Shown here: positions 13,536 through 26,600 of the stretch, piece by piece
How the letters are laid out: each line of letters begins with the position of its first letter
How positions within the stretch are numbered: position 1 is the first letter of the stretch
DNA from: Plantago elongata
Taxonomy: Eukaryota; Streptophyta; Magnoliopsida; Lamiales; Plantaginaceae
Direction: 5' to 3'
DNA length: 64,000 bases
NCBI GenBank assembly: GCA_036897095.1
Contig: JAYMSP010000186.1
Location: 1 to 64,000, forward strand
The notes under the pieces: generated by a model
The model's input: only the letters and a program-made list of their open reading frames with translations
Databases searched by the model: none
Told to the model about the DNA's origin: nothing
Translations under genes and position numbers: made by a program

Positions 13536-14576
13536 CAGTTTCCCATGCTTCTTAAATTTGTATGTGGGTTGGATTTTTAAATCAGTATGATTTTGAACGA
13601 GATATATATTTCTTTTTTTAATTTTATTTTGTGTATTTCTAATATGTTATCTCCCCTTTGGGAAACATTAATTTTTAAATCATACTAGTCGTTTTGGGAA
13701 TTGATTATGATGCTCCATCACTGAATCAGTTCACATCCAGCATATGAGATTCAATAATAAACTTGGCTACACATTATTCATGGTGTGAATTTTCAAAAAT
13801 TTACTTCTCACAACATTCTTCTGAATAAATATTATACTGATTAAATTAAGAATTGACTCTGCAACTCTCATAAATTGCCTGGATTTTTTTCTTTATGTCC
13901 AACCGCCCATGTAATATCAACTTTTGCATACATTTAAGTTTTCAGTCGAAATGAAAACAAATAAGTATAGCCTACCATCATCAAGTCTCCTAATAGTATG
14001 CAAACTCTCCTGAGCACCTATGCATCATCAATAGGAGCCTCCTTGAGCGATCAATGGCAGATTGGAGGGCATCTATGCTTAAGTTCCAACCAAGGATCGG
14101 AGCAGCTTTCACCACTACATTTTAGGTAAGATTTGTCAATTTCGACGTTAACTTGTCTTGCATAATTGAGCGAGCTTTCTTGAGATACTTTCATAATTAG
14201 GGTGGTATTAAACCTCATAATTTTCAATAAACGATCATTGAATACATAATCATTTTCATCAATTTGTTTCCGCATTGATGCAGTCACTCTTCGTATGTAC
14301 ACGTGTCTGCCATGAACTTAGCCATCGAGTAGAATCTGAGAATTTCCTGATCATAAATTACTTGGGTATGAGAGATCAAATTGCAATTTTGTCATAGATT
14401 GGTCTTAAAGTTTGACTCATGTTGGATGAGTTATCTTCTTCTATAGAGGATCTGACAGTTGTCTGTTTTATTAAATATTCATCACCTCGACGGGGACAAA
14501 ATATTTACTTGTTCTTGTTCTATTTTAGCATTTGGAATTCGCTTTAGTTGTTATTTTATCTATTTTAATTATATAT

Positions 14577-14599
14577 ATGTGTGTGTGTGTGTGTGTGTT
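14577..14599. repeat. (TG)n microsatellite
   Basis: A run of about ten TG dinucleotides preceded by an AT run. Confidence 0.9.
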
Positions 14600-16108
14600 G
14601 TTTTGTATTTAGTATAGGGAATTCTAACTGCAGCTCATATATAAGATTGTTGATGATGATTCTAATAAAATCTTGAAAATCAAAGTAGAAATATTGTTGT
14701 TGACTTGTTTGATGATTCTAAAAAGAATGTTCGAAAGACAACTATAAAAAATGTATCTTATGTGTATTCTTGGTAAACATAAATAAAATATATATTTATA
14801 AATGCAATCACCTTATCATAAATGCAATCACCTTATCGTCTTGGACGCCTATCGTCCTAACACCTAATGAATATTTAAATTAAAAAAATACAAATATTAA
14901 TTAAAATTTTGAAATTTATCTTTTCAAAAATGTTTTTTAAAATTAAAATAATATTTTTTTGAGAATTACCAACTTTATACTTTAGTATTTTAAAATTTAA
15001 CGAAAAAAATATATGTTAATTTTTTTATTTGATGTATGTTATCAGACGAAAGCTTACCTGATCGTAAAAAAACCCAACTAACATATATCCCATATAACTA
15101 CCTCTTTTTGTATTATTAGTTGGTTTATTGATGAATCAATGGCTATTTAAACTTGTTGATTTATTATGGCGACTTATTTTATTCATATTTTTTAGAGCTT
15201 TTATTCATTTATTAAATGATACACTTTTTCTCTCTCGAAAAATTACTAAAACCCTACTTTCTCACCTCCCTTTCCATTCGGGTTAAATTTTGCATTTGAT
15301 TTCCCTAGATTGTGATAAACTATTGGACTATATAATCTAATAATATTTCATATTCTCTTATAATGGGACGGATTGTCAGGTTGAATTGAAATGGTGAGAT
15401 AGATATGCAGATCATGTGGCAACGCGGACCCACATGGGTTTACTTGTGTTAATATGCTTTGTCTTTGATATTTGAACAAAATTGAGTGTTTATTACAATA
15501 CAACATATGTATCGCTGAGAATCTGAATTATTATTGTAATTTTTATAATGTTTTTTGTGTTCATATTATGCTATATGCTTTATAATCCCCTTGCTTTAAA
15601 GTGAATTTTATACATAACCATGCTAATATGATTTACTTCAGATTTAATTGAATTCAATTTTTTGCCGCCTTTGTCTTGTGTCTAGAATATTACAAAATGT
15701 TCGACAAAAATTAAAAGATTTCTTTGTTATTAATTGCGTCAATCTTATATACCTCAAAATTTAAATACACTCGATTTTGGAAAAAATAAAAAGTACTTTC
15801 TTTAGATTCGGCTCAAATAATTAAAGGGCTAATAAAATCAAATATTAACCGAAAAATACAAAAATAATTCAGTTTATATTTTGAAACTAAATTTTGGGAG
15901 TAATAAGTTAACTTATTTAAGCAGAAAAATATATATAATGTGATTTTTCTCCTCATAACTCAACAAAAATAGGGTGATTTGACAAAAATAGTACAGTGAT
16001 TTGGAAATGGTACACCTATAACTAACCTTATTCTAACATACACATCACATATCACCCATAATAGTCAAAGATTTCATTTCCATGCAACATATAGTCACTC
16101 GCCACCTT

Positions 16109-16117
16109 CTATATAAA
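16109..16117 (+). promoter_or_regulatory. Probable TATA box of galactinol synthase
   Basis: CTATATAAA lies about 125 bp before the start codon, a normal spacing for a plant TATA box followed by a 5' leader of about 100 bases. Confidence 0.6.
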
Positions 16118-16241
16118 CAGGGCAACCTCTGCTTATCTTCAACTCACAAAACACAGAGCAACTCTTTCTTCCATCCAAAATAAGCAAACTTACTCTATTC
16201 CACCTTAAAGAAAAACAACTGACAAACACAAGACTCAAATA

Positions 16242-17867
16242 ATGAATTCTGAAAATGAGTACACTCCCCTGAACCAACACAGCCGTGCTTTTGTCACGTT
16301 CTTGGCCGGAACTGGAGACTATGTGAAAGGTGTGGTTGGTTTGGCAAAAGGTCTGCGAAAGGTGCAGACTGCCTACCCTCTTGTGGTGGCGGTGCTGCCG
16401 GACGTGCCAGCTGAGCACCGCAGAATGCTGGTGGAGCAAGGTTGCATAGTAAAAGAGATTCAACCTGTTTATCCGCCAAAGAACCAGACTGAGTTTGCCA
16501 TGGCTTATTATGTCATCAATTACTCCAAGTTAAGGATTTGGGAGGTAAATACATCTCATTTTTTGCTAAGAGTTAGAGTTTTCAATAGGATGAGTTGTAG
16601 AAACATTGAACGTGGCATATCTGTGATAGTACCGTTTTATGATTGTTCTGGAGATGAAATTTTAGAGTTCCGATTATATTAGAGCACAAATCCGCACAAG
16701 ATGTAAATTGAATTGATTGAAATTTAGAGATATTATAGTCAAAATCTTTAGGAGAATATTGTAAGTGTAATAAGAGTAAAGTGAAATTATCCAGTTGAGT
16801 TTAGATAGCTTTGACAAACTCTCTTTTATTGAAAGTGACCTTTGGGCGGTTTTAATTGTCGTCATTATTTTCGGTAAAATTATGTTTTCATATTCCTTTT
16901 AAGTGTTTCAGTAAATCACTAATTTTTCTAGCTAGAACCATAAAATTTGCCATCCTTTTAGTCTCTATATAAAGACGGAGCCGAGAAAGTTAATCGTGTA
17001 AAAACAATTTATTGAAAGATTTATCCTAGTGAACTGAATTATGTTTCTTGTGGATGATATTTATGCAGTTTGTCGAGTATAGCAAGATGATATACTTGGA
17101 TGGAGATATCCAGGTTTATGAAAACATAGATCACTTATTTGACATGCCAGATGGTCATTTCTATGCTGTGAAGGACTGTTTCTGTGAGAAGACATGGAGT
17201 CACACTCCACAGTACAAAATTGGATACTGCCAACAATGCCCTGGAAAAGTCCAGTGGCCTCGAGACTCAGGCTCAAAGCCCCCTCTTTACTTTAATGCTG
17301 GCATGTTCGTTTATGAGCCCAGTCTGGTCACTTACCGCGATCTTTTGAGGACACTCGTCATCACCCCTCCTACCCCTTTTGCAGAACAGGTACTGTGACT
17401 GTACATGTGTTTTGATCAGTCAAGTTGCATTTGCATACCAGTACGTCAGTATGCCAGGTTTACATTAACTGGTGAAGGAAAAGATGTAATGAAGAGTTTT
17501 GTGTCAACTGCAGGATTTCTTGAACATATTCTTCAGGGACATCTACAAGCCCATTCCCAATGTGTACAACTTGGTACTGGCCATGTTGTGGCGCCATCCT
17601 GAAAACGTCAACCTGGATGAGGTGAAGGTGGTGCACTACTGTGCGGCAGGGTCCAAACCGTGGAGGTACACAGGTGAAGAAGCAAACATGGATAGGGAAG
17701 ATATTGAAGTTCTTGTGAAGAGATGGTGGGATATTTATGAAGATCCCACTCTAGACTACAACTTCAATGTTGCAACAGCTCCTCCATCCATGGCAAGATC
17801 CCAACTCAAGGCCAAGAGTGTGTCAACAAAAGCTGGTATTTTGGTTGCAACGCGTACAGCCGCTTAG
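16242..17867 (+). CDS. GOLS: Galactinol synthase (GT8 family)
   Basis: Three exons at 16242-16544, 17069-17389 and 17514-17867 join to 325 residues (family usually 320-345). The enzyme transfers galactose from UDP-galactose to myo-inositol, the committed step of raffinose-family oligosaccharide synthesis, in the cytosol. Visible signatures are FVTFLAGTGDYVKGVVGLAK, the Mn/UDP-binding DGD in YLDGDIQVYENIDHLFD, CFCEKTWSHTPQYKIGYCQQ, YFNAGMFVYEPS and HYCAAGSKPWRYTG. Two departures: GTGDY where GNGDY is usual, and a C-terminus ending VATRTAA where most members end in the pentapeptide APSAA. No frameshift or stop interrupts the exons, so the gene looks active. Members are often induced by drought, cold or heat; no specific stress element was assigned here. 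Confidence 0.95.
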
Positions 17868-18662
17868 AGACTTAATATTATAATAGCTTGATATGTTATA
17901 GTAGCTTGAAATGGTTTGAACTACTATACCTATTAATATTACGGATGCCTACAAGGCTATAACTAGTTTTGGTCATGATGAAATTTGATAACCATATAAT
18001 GTGTGTATTGTATTGAGCTTGAAGAGAGAACGAGCTCATGTTCTCGTTCTCTTCACTATAATTGTACCGTGTAATATAAATATATGACAAATTATATGAA
18101 CATCTGATTGTAGTAAATTAATTTTGTTATTCTAGAGAAGATTACAAGGAAAGACTTTCTCGATTCCATACATGCAAATTGGCCTTAGAACTTAGTATCG
18201 TTTTGCTTACGCAAATGCGCGGCGCATGCATGAGGAAATAAAGTACTCATGGAATTTCCAATTTATTTCATGTGGTTCGATTCGTAGTTCCCAATTACCT
18301 CCGGTAGTTGACTTGAACCACGGCCTAACTCATATTTATCTAACCATGGGAGATCGTAAGGAAAAATAAGATTGCAGTTGTAACTTGCTGAGTTTAGATT
18401 CAGAGGTATTTCATGTCATGCTTTGGAAGAATTACGGCAAAAAACCCGAAGAGCGATCGAGACAATGAATAAACCAAACCAACAGATCTCCTATCAAGAT
18501 TATGAATTGTATAAACTTGTTATGCATTACTAGCATCTTAGAAATCACAAAACGTTACATGAACTATTGGCACCTCTGCAACTAATCCACCAGGGAATGC
18601 AAAACTCTAGTATACCATCAGGCACTCGTGTTGTTTTCCTCTCTGCCATTTGTATCAATCAC
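17868..18662. other. Convergent intergenic region
   Basis: The 3' flank of galactinol synthase and of the minus-strand ECHIDNA gene. It holds presumed 3' UTRs and a palindrome at about 18,017-18,052 (GAGAACGAG...CTCGTTCTC) that could fold as a hairpin in the galactinol synthase 3' end. No gene seen. Confidence 0.5.
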
Positions 18663-21600
18663 TCAGACAACAGTAAATGCTGATTGAATAGTCGAAGAGA
18701 ACCGAGAAGCAATGGTCTGAGTAGCAAATGCTTGAAGCTGCTTCTTAGCATCTGGAACAAAAATACAAGTACACACAAATCAAATCACCAAGTCTTCCAT
18801 CAATATAACACAAAATGTGTTGATTCAATTTCCAAATCACATTAAGGTTCAGCACCATTAGAGACACCAAACAAATATAACTACACCATATATAGACCAT
18901 AAAAAGATCATTCTAAGGCAATTATTAGGCAACTACGACTGCAACCTCAATTTCTCAAACAAATATAACTACACCATATATAGACCATAAAAAGATCATT
19001 CTAAGGCAATTATTAGGCAACTATGACTGCACCCTCAATTTCTCATGCATACATCATAAATAATTTGGAAAATTGAACTCATAGCACTCCATGAATGAAA
19101 GAACAAGTCAATTGATTAACATTAGCACCTAGATAACATTCGTGATTCGACTGTTGGATGTTGTTGGGATTTGGGGTAGGGAAAAAGAAAGATGCTGGTC
19201 TTGAATCAAGTTTAGCAAGACAGTGGTGAATATTGCAAAAACATTCTCGAAACAAACAGTGATTGGTCTAAAAGTTGAGAGGATACATAAATCCACTTTT
19301 CAGGCTAAAATCCCCATTCCCCAGACTCAGCTTTATAAACCATAAGTATCAAAGTGATAAATTAGCCTTGTTTAACCTATTCAAAAGATGAAGTGGAACA
19401 GAGAGTTGTCAATTTCAAATAATTTAATGGAAGTCTTTAACAAAGAGCAGTAGTTGTGAGATGTTGTACATTGTACAGTAACGTAAGATGTTTTAAATAC
19501 TTTTTAATATTAATTAACATCTATTTGAAAATGATGTGAACATCCATTGTCAGAGGAAACTATTTCAAACTATATTCAAGCAAGAAAAGGTATATCGAAT
19601 CTGCGGAAGATGTAGTGACATCAGATATATATATTTTGAACAATGTAGTCCATAAACTCAGTGCATGCCACAACATATATCTTTTTCAGTCATTCACAGA
19701 ACTGGTAAGGTTTTCTATAAGGTATCTTTCCAGAGTAATCAACAAAAGCTTCAAGCTTGAAACAGATAGAGAGAGTTGAAGTACCTTTGCGGCATCTAGT
19801 AAAGCCAATGATATTGGCAATGCTGAGAGTCAAGCATACACCGACAACGAGAAGAAAATCGGCTTGAAACCTAACAAGGGAGAATATAGCAAAGAAGACC
19901 CACGCAACCGCCTATAAGAACAGAAAATTTGGTTACTTCCATGATATAAATGTGATTCACACATTAAATATGCATTATGAAATTAAAGATATGCGCAAGT
20001 TCATCATGAGGTTGTTTAGCAGTTGTCTTTCTCGCACACCAAATACACACAGTTCAATTGTATGCTGAATTCCTTTTCCATATTGTTCTCTATATTGTTT
20101 ATGATAGTTCAATTCCAAATCGCCCACTTACAGTCAGGTATAAGGTCCACCAGAATAGCCATGAATCCTTCTTGTTCATCCTAGCCATTGACTGGGAGAC
20201 ATGAACAAAGAAAGTGTGAGAGAGTTATGGTGACTTCTAAATACAAAACAGAAGTTTGAGAAGCCAGGACAAAATACGAAGATGTACACAGGGCAGTTGG
20301 ACATGCTCACCTCTTGGTCAAGGCACTCAAATTTCCACACACTTTCACCATCATCATTTATTTCATTCCACCACCTGAGACCCACCAAGATGCGACCACT
20401 TACATTCTTGACCACCCAAAAATCCAGAGCAGCTAACAGAACAGTCACCACAAAAATGATGACAAAACTATCAACAAACAGGGCTGAAAGGATATAAAAT
20501 GCTAATGCAGCTGCCTGTCGAAAGAGACCGATGTGTGCCTTTAGAAATTCATAATATCAAAGTAACCAGAAGATAAACATAACCAATATTCATGAATGTG
20601 AAATGAACTTAACCTTAAAAAGAACATGAAAGAAGCAAATATTGGGATGTGCATAATTCTCCCCTTGAGGCTGCAAAGGAAATAAAAAATTAGTTTGATA
20701 CCAGCTTCCAACCATGTTCTCTTGATATACAAAACGATGAGGTCAATGAATTAGGAAGGTTATAGATAAACATACCAACTTTGGCATTTCTCTACCAAAA
20801 GCGGTGTAACTATGCTATATCAGATGACAAGGATATTATGTGCAATATCAGTGCAACGGTATAACAGGACATGTGCGATTTAAATCATATACCATGGAAG
20901 AAACTCCAAGACAAGGAGGTTTCTGATAAACAAAATACAACTGTAGATGTGCAATATTGCATTACACATTAATCCGATGCTAACATATAGTCCATCCGTC
21001 CCAACCAAAATTACATTCTTTTGGACGGGCACGGGAAAAGGGGGAAAGTGGGGTATTGAAAAAAGGTAAAGAAAGAATACATAATTGTAAGTGGGTGTTG
21101 TTTAAATAATGAATGAATAAAGCATACATAAGGTGGATTGCATTTGGATAGGATGATATAGAAATTTGCCATTTTTTGGAATTATGATTTGTGATGAGAT
21201 GCCCGAAATAGATATATTCGAGCTTTCCAGTCGGAAAACTACAACCGCGATGACAGACAAGGTTAACAACATAGAGACTAGTTTTCAACTATAGAATGAG
21301 AATCCGGTGACATGTTGCTAGGACTAGTAGCATGCAGCATTTGTTTCACGGAACTGTTGCAACATATCTTATTTATGATGCAAGTCAAAGCGTTCAGATA
21401 ACTAGTTTTCAATTATTCACATGCAGTATACACGATTCTCCTTCACTCAGGTAATTATGCACTCAGGCACACTGGTGGTTTTGGGAAACAAAATTACAAC
21501 ATGCAAATGGTAACTCCATCAGACTCAGCCAATATTATCAGTGGACTTATAGCTGCAAACATTACATCCACCAGTCAGCAACACACTGGTATACTAGTAC

Positions 21601-22169
21601 TATACAATTTCTCAGGCATTTCCATCTACCCACAATGTGCCCAACCAACTAAATTTCTAAAGGCTCTTTACTAATAAAGCTAAGACATAATGGGTGAGTA
21701 TGACATGAGCTACTAGCAGCTCAATTACCAAAACTGAAGCCGAAACCCTCAGAAATTAAAAATGGATACATCTATCACGTTTTACAATACCAGCCTATCA
21801 ATTCCTAAATCGCAAACTCAAATTTCTACACAAAATTACTTCCTCAGTACTAAATTTCATAAATTCTCCATCAACACATGAGAAATAATACATTCTACAG
21901 CTATGGTACTCAAAATTGAACCCTATAAAACCCTAACTTCACCAAACTAAGTCAAACTAACCAGATCTCTCCTGGATTAAGCTCAAATACAGCAGAAATG
22001 AACCTAACAAACTTCAAAGCTCTACATACAGGCAAAAAGGAGCAATATACGCAATGATGAATAAAATTTGAAATTTCCATTACAGCAAATGAAGAAACAA
22101 AGCAAATATGAGTTTCATATTCGAAATGAAGAGGATGATTGAAGGCAAACTTACTGGATTGAGATCCAT
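18663..22169 (-). CDS. ECH: ECHIDNA, trans-Golgi network membrane protein (TVP23/DUF846)
   Basis: Six exons (22155-22169, 20614-20670, 20311-20514, 20132-20191, 19785-19911, 18663-18751) join to 183 residues; Arabidopsis ECHIDNA has 186. The first coding exon is only 15 bases. Four hydrophobic segments are visible (AAALAFYILSALFVDSF, FVVTVLLAALDFWVV, the WLFWWTLYLTAVAWVFF region, and FLLVVGVCLTLSIANIIG). Conserved loops NVSGRILVGLRWWNEI and SMARMNKKDSW fit the TVP23 family. ECHIDNA works with YIP4a/b at the trans-Golgi network in secretion of cell-wall polysaccharides and auxin carriers needed for cell elongation. The large first intron (about 1.5 kb) contains a MITE-like piece and intron 5 an 88-bp tandem duplication. 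Confidence 0.95.
18869..19044. repeat. 88-bp tandem duplication in ECHIDNA intron 5
   Basis: Two head-to-tail copies (18869-18956 and 18957-19044) starting AAACAAATATAACTACACC differ at only two or three positions, so the duplication is recent relative to most introns here. Confidence 0.9.
20988..21210. mobile_element. Stowaway-like MITE relic in ECHIDNA intron 1
   Basis: TAGTCCATCCGTCCCAACC at the left resembles a decayed CTCCCTCCGTCCC terminus, followed by TTTTGGACGGGCACG, a pattern common just inside such elements. The right end is poorly kept, so the border is approximate. Confidence 0.4.
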
Positions 22170-23612
22170 TTCTGGAGAGATTACGATCCGATAGGTTTTG
22201 GTATTACACTGCAATTTCAGCTGATTAGTCGCATAAGGACGATAAAGATGAAATATACACGAATTAGACTGGCAGTTTTTAGTTCTTGGAAATGGAACGG
22301 TTTGTTGGTTTGTTCGTTTTGTTTAATTGTGGAACGACCCCGGAAGTTAGTTGTATTATGCGACCATCCCCAATTTACTTTCTCTTTTTCTTTGTTATTA
22401 TTCGGAAATCGAATCGGTTGGACTTTTATCAGCGAATACAATAAAGTAAGTACAATAAAATGATAAATATCAAACTTTTCTATTTTCATCAAAAATTGAA
22501 AAAATTAAAGCTGGATAAACATTTCAAACACCCGAAGAACTCCTCATGTGTCGCTAAGGTAAGCTAACATGAGTTACTCCTGTACACAATTTATGAATCT
22601 ATCACCGTCACCCAATTTATGATTATGTCACACACACACCTAGAGATAGTTACTGTCATAGTACTTTGCCCTCAACAAGTAGAAAAAGAGTCCAGCTGCA
22701 TATGAGAAAATTCATCGTAACCATAATGGTATTATGCTTTTCAAGTATGTGCATGTGTTGGTAAAATATCTAAACATCAACATGTTTAAGTCTCAATAGG
22801 ATTTGAAAATGCAAAAAATTGAATCTGAGTTTGAGTTTGAAAATGTTACATCGTATATAATTTACCCCACGTAAAAGTAATTAACTGGTAGTTGTTGGAT
22901 CACCTTGTGAATAAAGAAATATCTCACAATATTATCACATGGTTTATGTAGCTCATTTACTTCATGTGGCTCATTTTATACTATTGGTGAATAAATCACG
23001 TAAACAATTTAACTCTACATTCAATGAAAATATACATATATGCTTTTATGGTTTAAAGTTTAAACATTACTATATTAGTTTCAATTTTACACAGTGAAGT
23101 ACAATTTTAATAATTGATGACTTATGTGTTAATTTTAAATAAGTTGATATGCGTTATTTATTTTTCCTTTTATTGTATATATTGCGACAATACATCATAA
23201 TGTTTATGATCATTATAATTATATATACACAATATGTAAATACAACATTTAAATCAACAAGATACAATAACATTTTCTTAAAAGGTAAACACAAGTTGCA
23301 TTCCCAAACTAGAAACTAACCGACTAGTCAAACACATATAAAGGTTGCAATGGCCAATCAATGAAATTGCCCATCGTCCAAGAAAAATCACCCTTCATCG
23401 AGAAAGGTCACACAGATTGCAGACAAACCACACCATTTTCTTCTTCTCCAACAATCTTGTCCGCAAAATCCAACCCTATTCTCCCTCATTTACATTATCC
23501 ATACACATATTTAGGCCATACCCAGCTAGCGTAACACATCCTTTGATTCACCACCATCCCTGATCTCATAACTAACTGATTTCCCTCCCTATAATCATCC
23601 GTATTTTTTCGA
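22170..23612. other. Divergent intergenic region, ECHIDNA / invertase
   Basis: About 1.4 kb holding both promoters. The DNA is strongly AT-rich between 22,800 and 23,300. No gene or clear mobile element seen. Confidence 0.5.
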
Positions 23613-26600
23613 ATGAATTCAATCAGATTGCTCAATATGAAACCCTGTTGTAGAAGCCTCTTACCTCGCAAGAAAACCACTTCTCTTGGTGCCCTTTTCC
23701 CCAAAATTCCATCTTTAGCATACCTTAGGAACCAAATTGCCAGCCCCCACATGTATACTAACGCCATTAATTCATCTTCACCTCGTGTTTTGGGGTGTAG
23801 GACCTTTTTTAGCAGCTCCCGGATGCATTGTTCTGCACCGGAAGCGAGTTGGGGTCAGTCGAGACTTTTCACAAACACCTTGTGTGGGAATTTTAGAACC
23901 AGGCTGCAAAATGTTGTCGTTGGTTCTGTGGCACCGAATGTTAATAGATATTCGACGTCTGTCGAAAAGGGCGTTGGCGTGGATAAGAATTTCGAGAGGA
24001 TTTATGTGCAGGGTGGGCTTAATGTGAAGCCATTGGTGGATAGTATTGATTTGGAGGAGAAGGTAGGGGATGTGGAAAGTGATGTTAGGAATAGTAAACC
24101 GGCTGATGCCACGGGTGTTAAGGTTGAAAGGGAGGAGTCGGAGATGGAAAAGGAGGCTTGGAGGATTCTTAGAAACTCGGTTGTGACGTATTGTGGGAGT
24201 CCTGTAGGAACATTAGCTGCTACTGATCCGAATGATAAATTGCCGCTAAATTATGATCAGGTGTTTATAAGGGATTTCATCCCATCTGCCTTTGCATTTT
24301 TGCTCAAGGGTGAGGGTGAGATTGTGAGGAACTTCCTACTTCATACCCTGCAGCTACAGGTGATTTGTTTTCTTTACGTGGTTCATATGATCCTATATTT
24401 ATGCTTTGTATTTGCATTTCCGCGGGATGTTGTGAATCATGTGCATGACTTTCTGATTTGAGGATTATGTTCAATGGGGGCGTCATTTTTAATAGAAGAT
24501 CACATGAGCATTTTTTTTTTTACCTTAGCTCGGTCAAGTATTTCTTCTTTGGGTATGCAATTGTTTATTAGAGGAAAAATGTGCTTAATGGTTTGCCTAT
24601 ATAGGTAATTGAAGTGTCTGATATGGCACATATGTCAAAAAACAGGAATAACTCCTGGGTCCCTATTTTAATTAGAAACATTCTCGGTGTTAGATACTGT
24701 CAAAAGCTTCAGCCTGCTTAATGAGAGCATTTTTTTTGAAGGCTTTCCAGGAATCTGATGCTTGTCATTCATTATACCTGATGAGGTCATTTTTAAGAAG
24801 TTAATTAATTTTTGAAGTTCACTACAACATAAATAGCATATTTTAGCTATGGAAGATTAAAAGCAAAGTGTAGAGAGTATGATGATTCTATTTAGCCAAC
24901 TATATCTGTAAGTATGATTTTACGCCTGCTATTGCGGCTATTCTAAATTATAAGTTCAAGCTTTGGTCCTGCTCTCACATGCTGTGATGCTGCATTGAAA
25001 CTTGAAGAACGGTACACTGCTTGTTGAAAATGCATTCTTTGATCTATGGAGGATCCTCATTCACCATCGCATGCCTTCTGGTTTGAGATGCACACATTTT
25101 AGTCTTCATGAGTGAAATCTTTTTGGTCGGGCATCACTGTTCCTTTTAGTGCACAGAGGTTTCTTAATATTCTGAGTTGTGTCACATTTTTAGCATTTAT
25201 GGCTTATCTTCAGTCTTTGCTTATAATGTGCTTTATGAAATTCAAAAGGGATTTCTTGCAGTGATCACATGTTACCATGTGAATGTTCCACTTCCGAATT
25301 ATTTTTCTTGTTCATAATGTTCCACTTGTTCCTTCTAGAGTTGGGAGAAAACGGTGGACTGTTACAGTCCTGGGCAGGGGTTGATGCCAGCAAGTTTTAA
25401 AGTTAGAATCGTGGCTCTAGATGATAATAAGTTTGAAGAAGTTCTGGATCCAGATTTTGGTGAATCTGCTATTGGCCGTGTAGCTCCTGTGGACTCTGGT
25501 ACGTAAGATCCTTTTAGTTGGGTTATTGTTCACTATTGGTATGAATAGCAGTTTGGAGATGTTAATAATTGAATTACTGTGAAGGTCTATGGTGGATTAT
25601 CTTATTGAGAGCTTATGGGAAGATAACTGGTGACTATGGATTGCAAGAGAGGGTGGATGTTCAGACTGGAATTAAGCTTATCTTGAACCTCTGCTTATCT
25701 GATGGTTTTGATATGTTCCCTTCGTTGCTTGTCACTGATGGTTCCTGTATGATAGATAGGCGCATGGGTATTCATGGTCATCCATTGGAGATTCAAGTAA
25801 GTTTACACTTCATGCTACTTGTATTACTACTATACTAGCCATTCATCAGATTAAGATGGAATTTAGGCTATACACAGGTGTTAACTACCTATTTCACTTC
25901 TGTGCGGAAGAGTCTAAGTAGATCTGTTACAAAAGTCGAGCCCTGCCGAGGACTCGTTCCGACTCGACTTGTTGAGGCTCGAGCTCGGCTCGTTCGATAA
26001 TGTGTTCGAGCCGAGCTCAAGCCTAAGTTGTGGCTTGATTCATTATTGAGCTGAATAAGGCTCGACACATTGATACTCGACTAGGCTCTATTAAATATAT
26101 TATCCGTATATATATGTTTTAATTGCTTATATGCATTTTTCAGCTCGATTAAAGCTTGAGCCAAATAAGCTGAGCTTGAGCCTACTTATCGTGACTCGAG
26201 CTTGAGCTCGAAAAATGAGCTCGTTTTGTTAACGAGCCGATCTCATGTAATGAAATACTCGGCTCTGCTTGGCTAAAAGTACAACACTAAGTCTAAGCAT
26301 AGAGAGTTGTCCTGCTATGTTAAATAAAGCCTTTCTGGATTGCATGACCCCAATGATCACTTCTTACATTTTTAATCAAGATACTATGTTACTTGTAGTA
26401 CGTATAGCTAGAAACTGCTGCTAATTACACATGAAATGTTAATCTGCAGTCATTGTTTTACTCTGCACTTCGGTGCTCGCGGGAGATGCTTTCACTGGAT
26501 GATGGATCCAAGAATTTAGTTAGGGCAGTCAATAATAGACTGAGTGCATTGTCATTTCACATAAGAGAGTATTATTGGGTTGACCTCAAGAAGATAAATG

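Larger units (their letters stand above)
9321..16108. other. Gene-free AT-rich stretch
   Basis: About 6.8 kb without a gene I can support. Open frames at 11614-11820 (+) and 14051-14302 (-) have no recognisable domains. Contents noted separately: a CACTA-type end near 13.5 kb, a TG microsatellite at about 14577-14599, and a 20-bp tandem duplication at 14801-14840 (word AATGCAATCACCTTATC). Confidence 0.5.

Noticed and set aside
14051-14302. 83-codon minus-strand frame ending in a Cys-rich stretch
   Set aside because: The CSGESCSDPW...HRCPPICH tail hinted at a small secreted peptide, but there is no signal peptide and no family resemblance.
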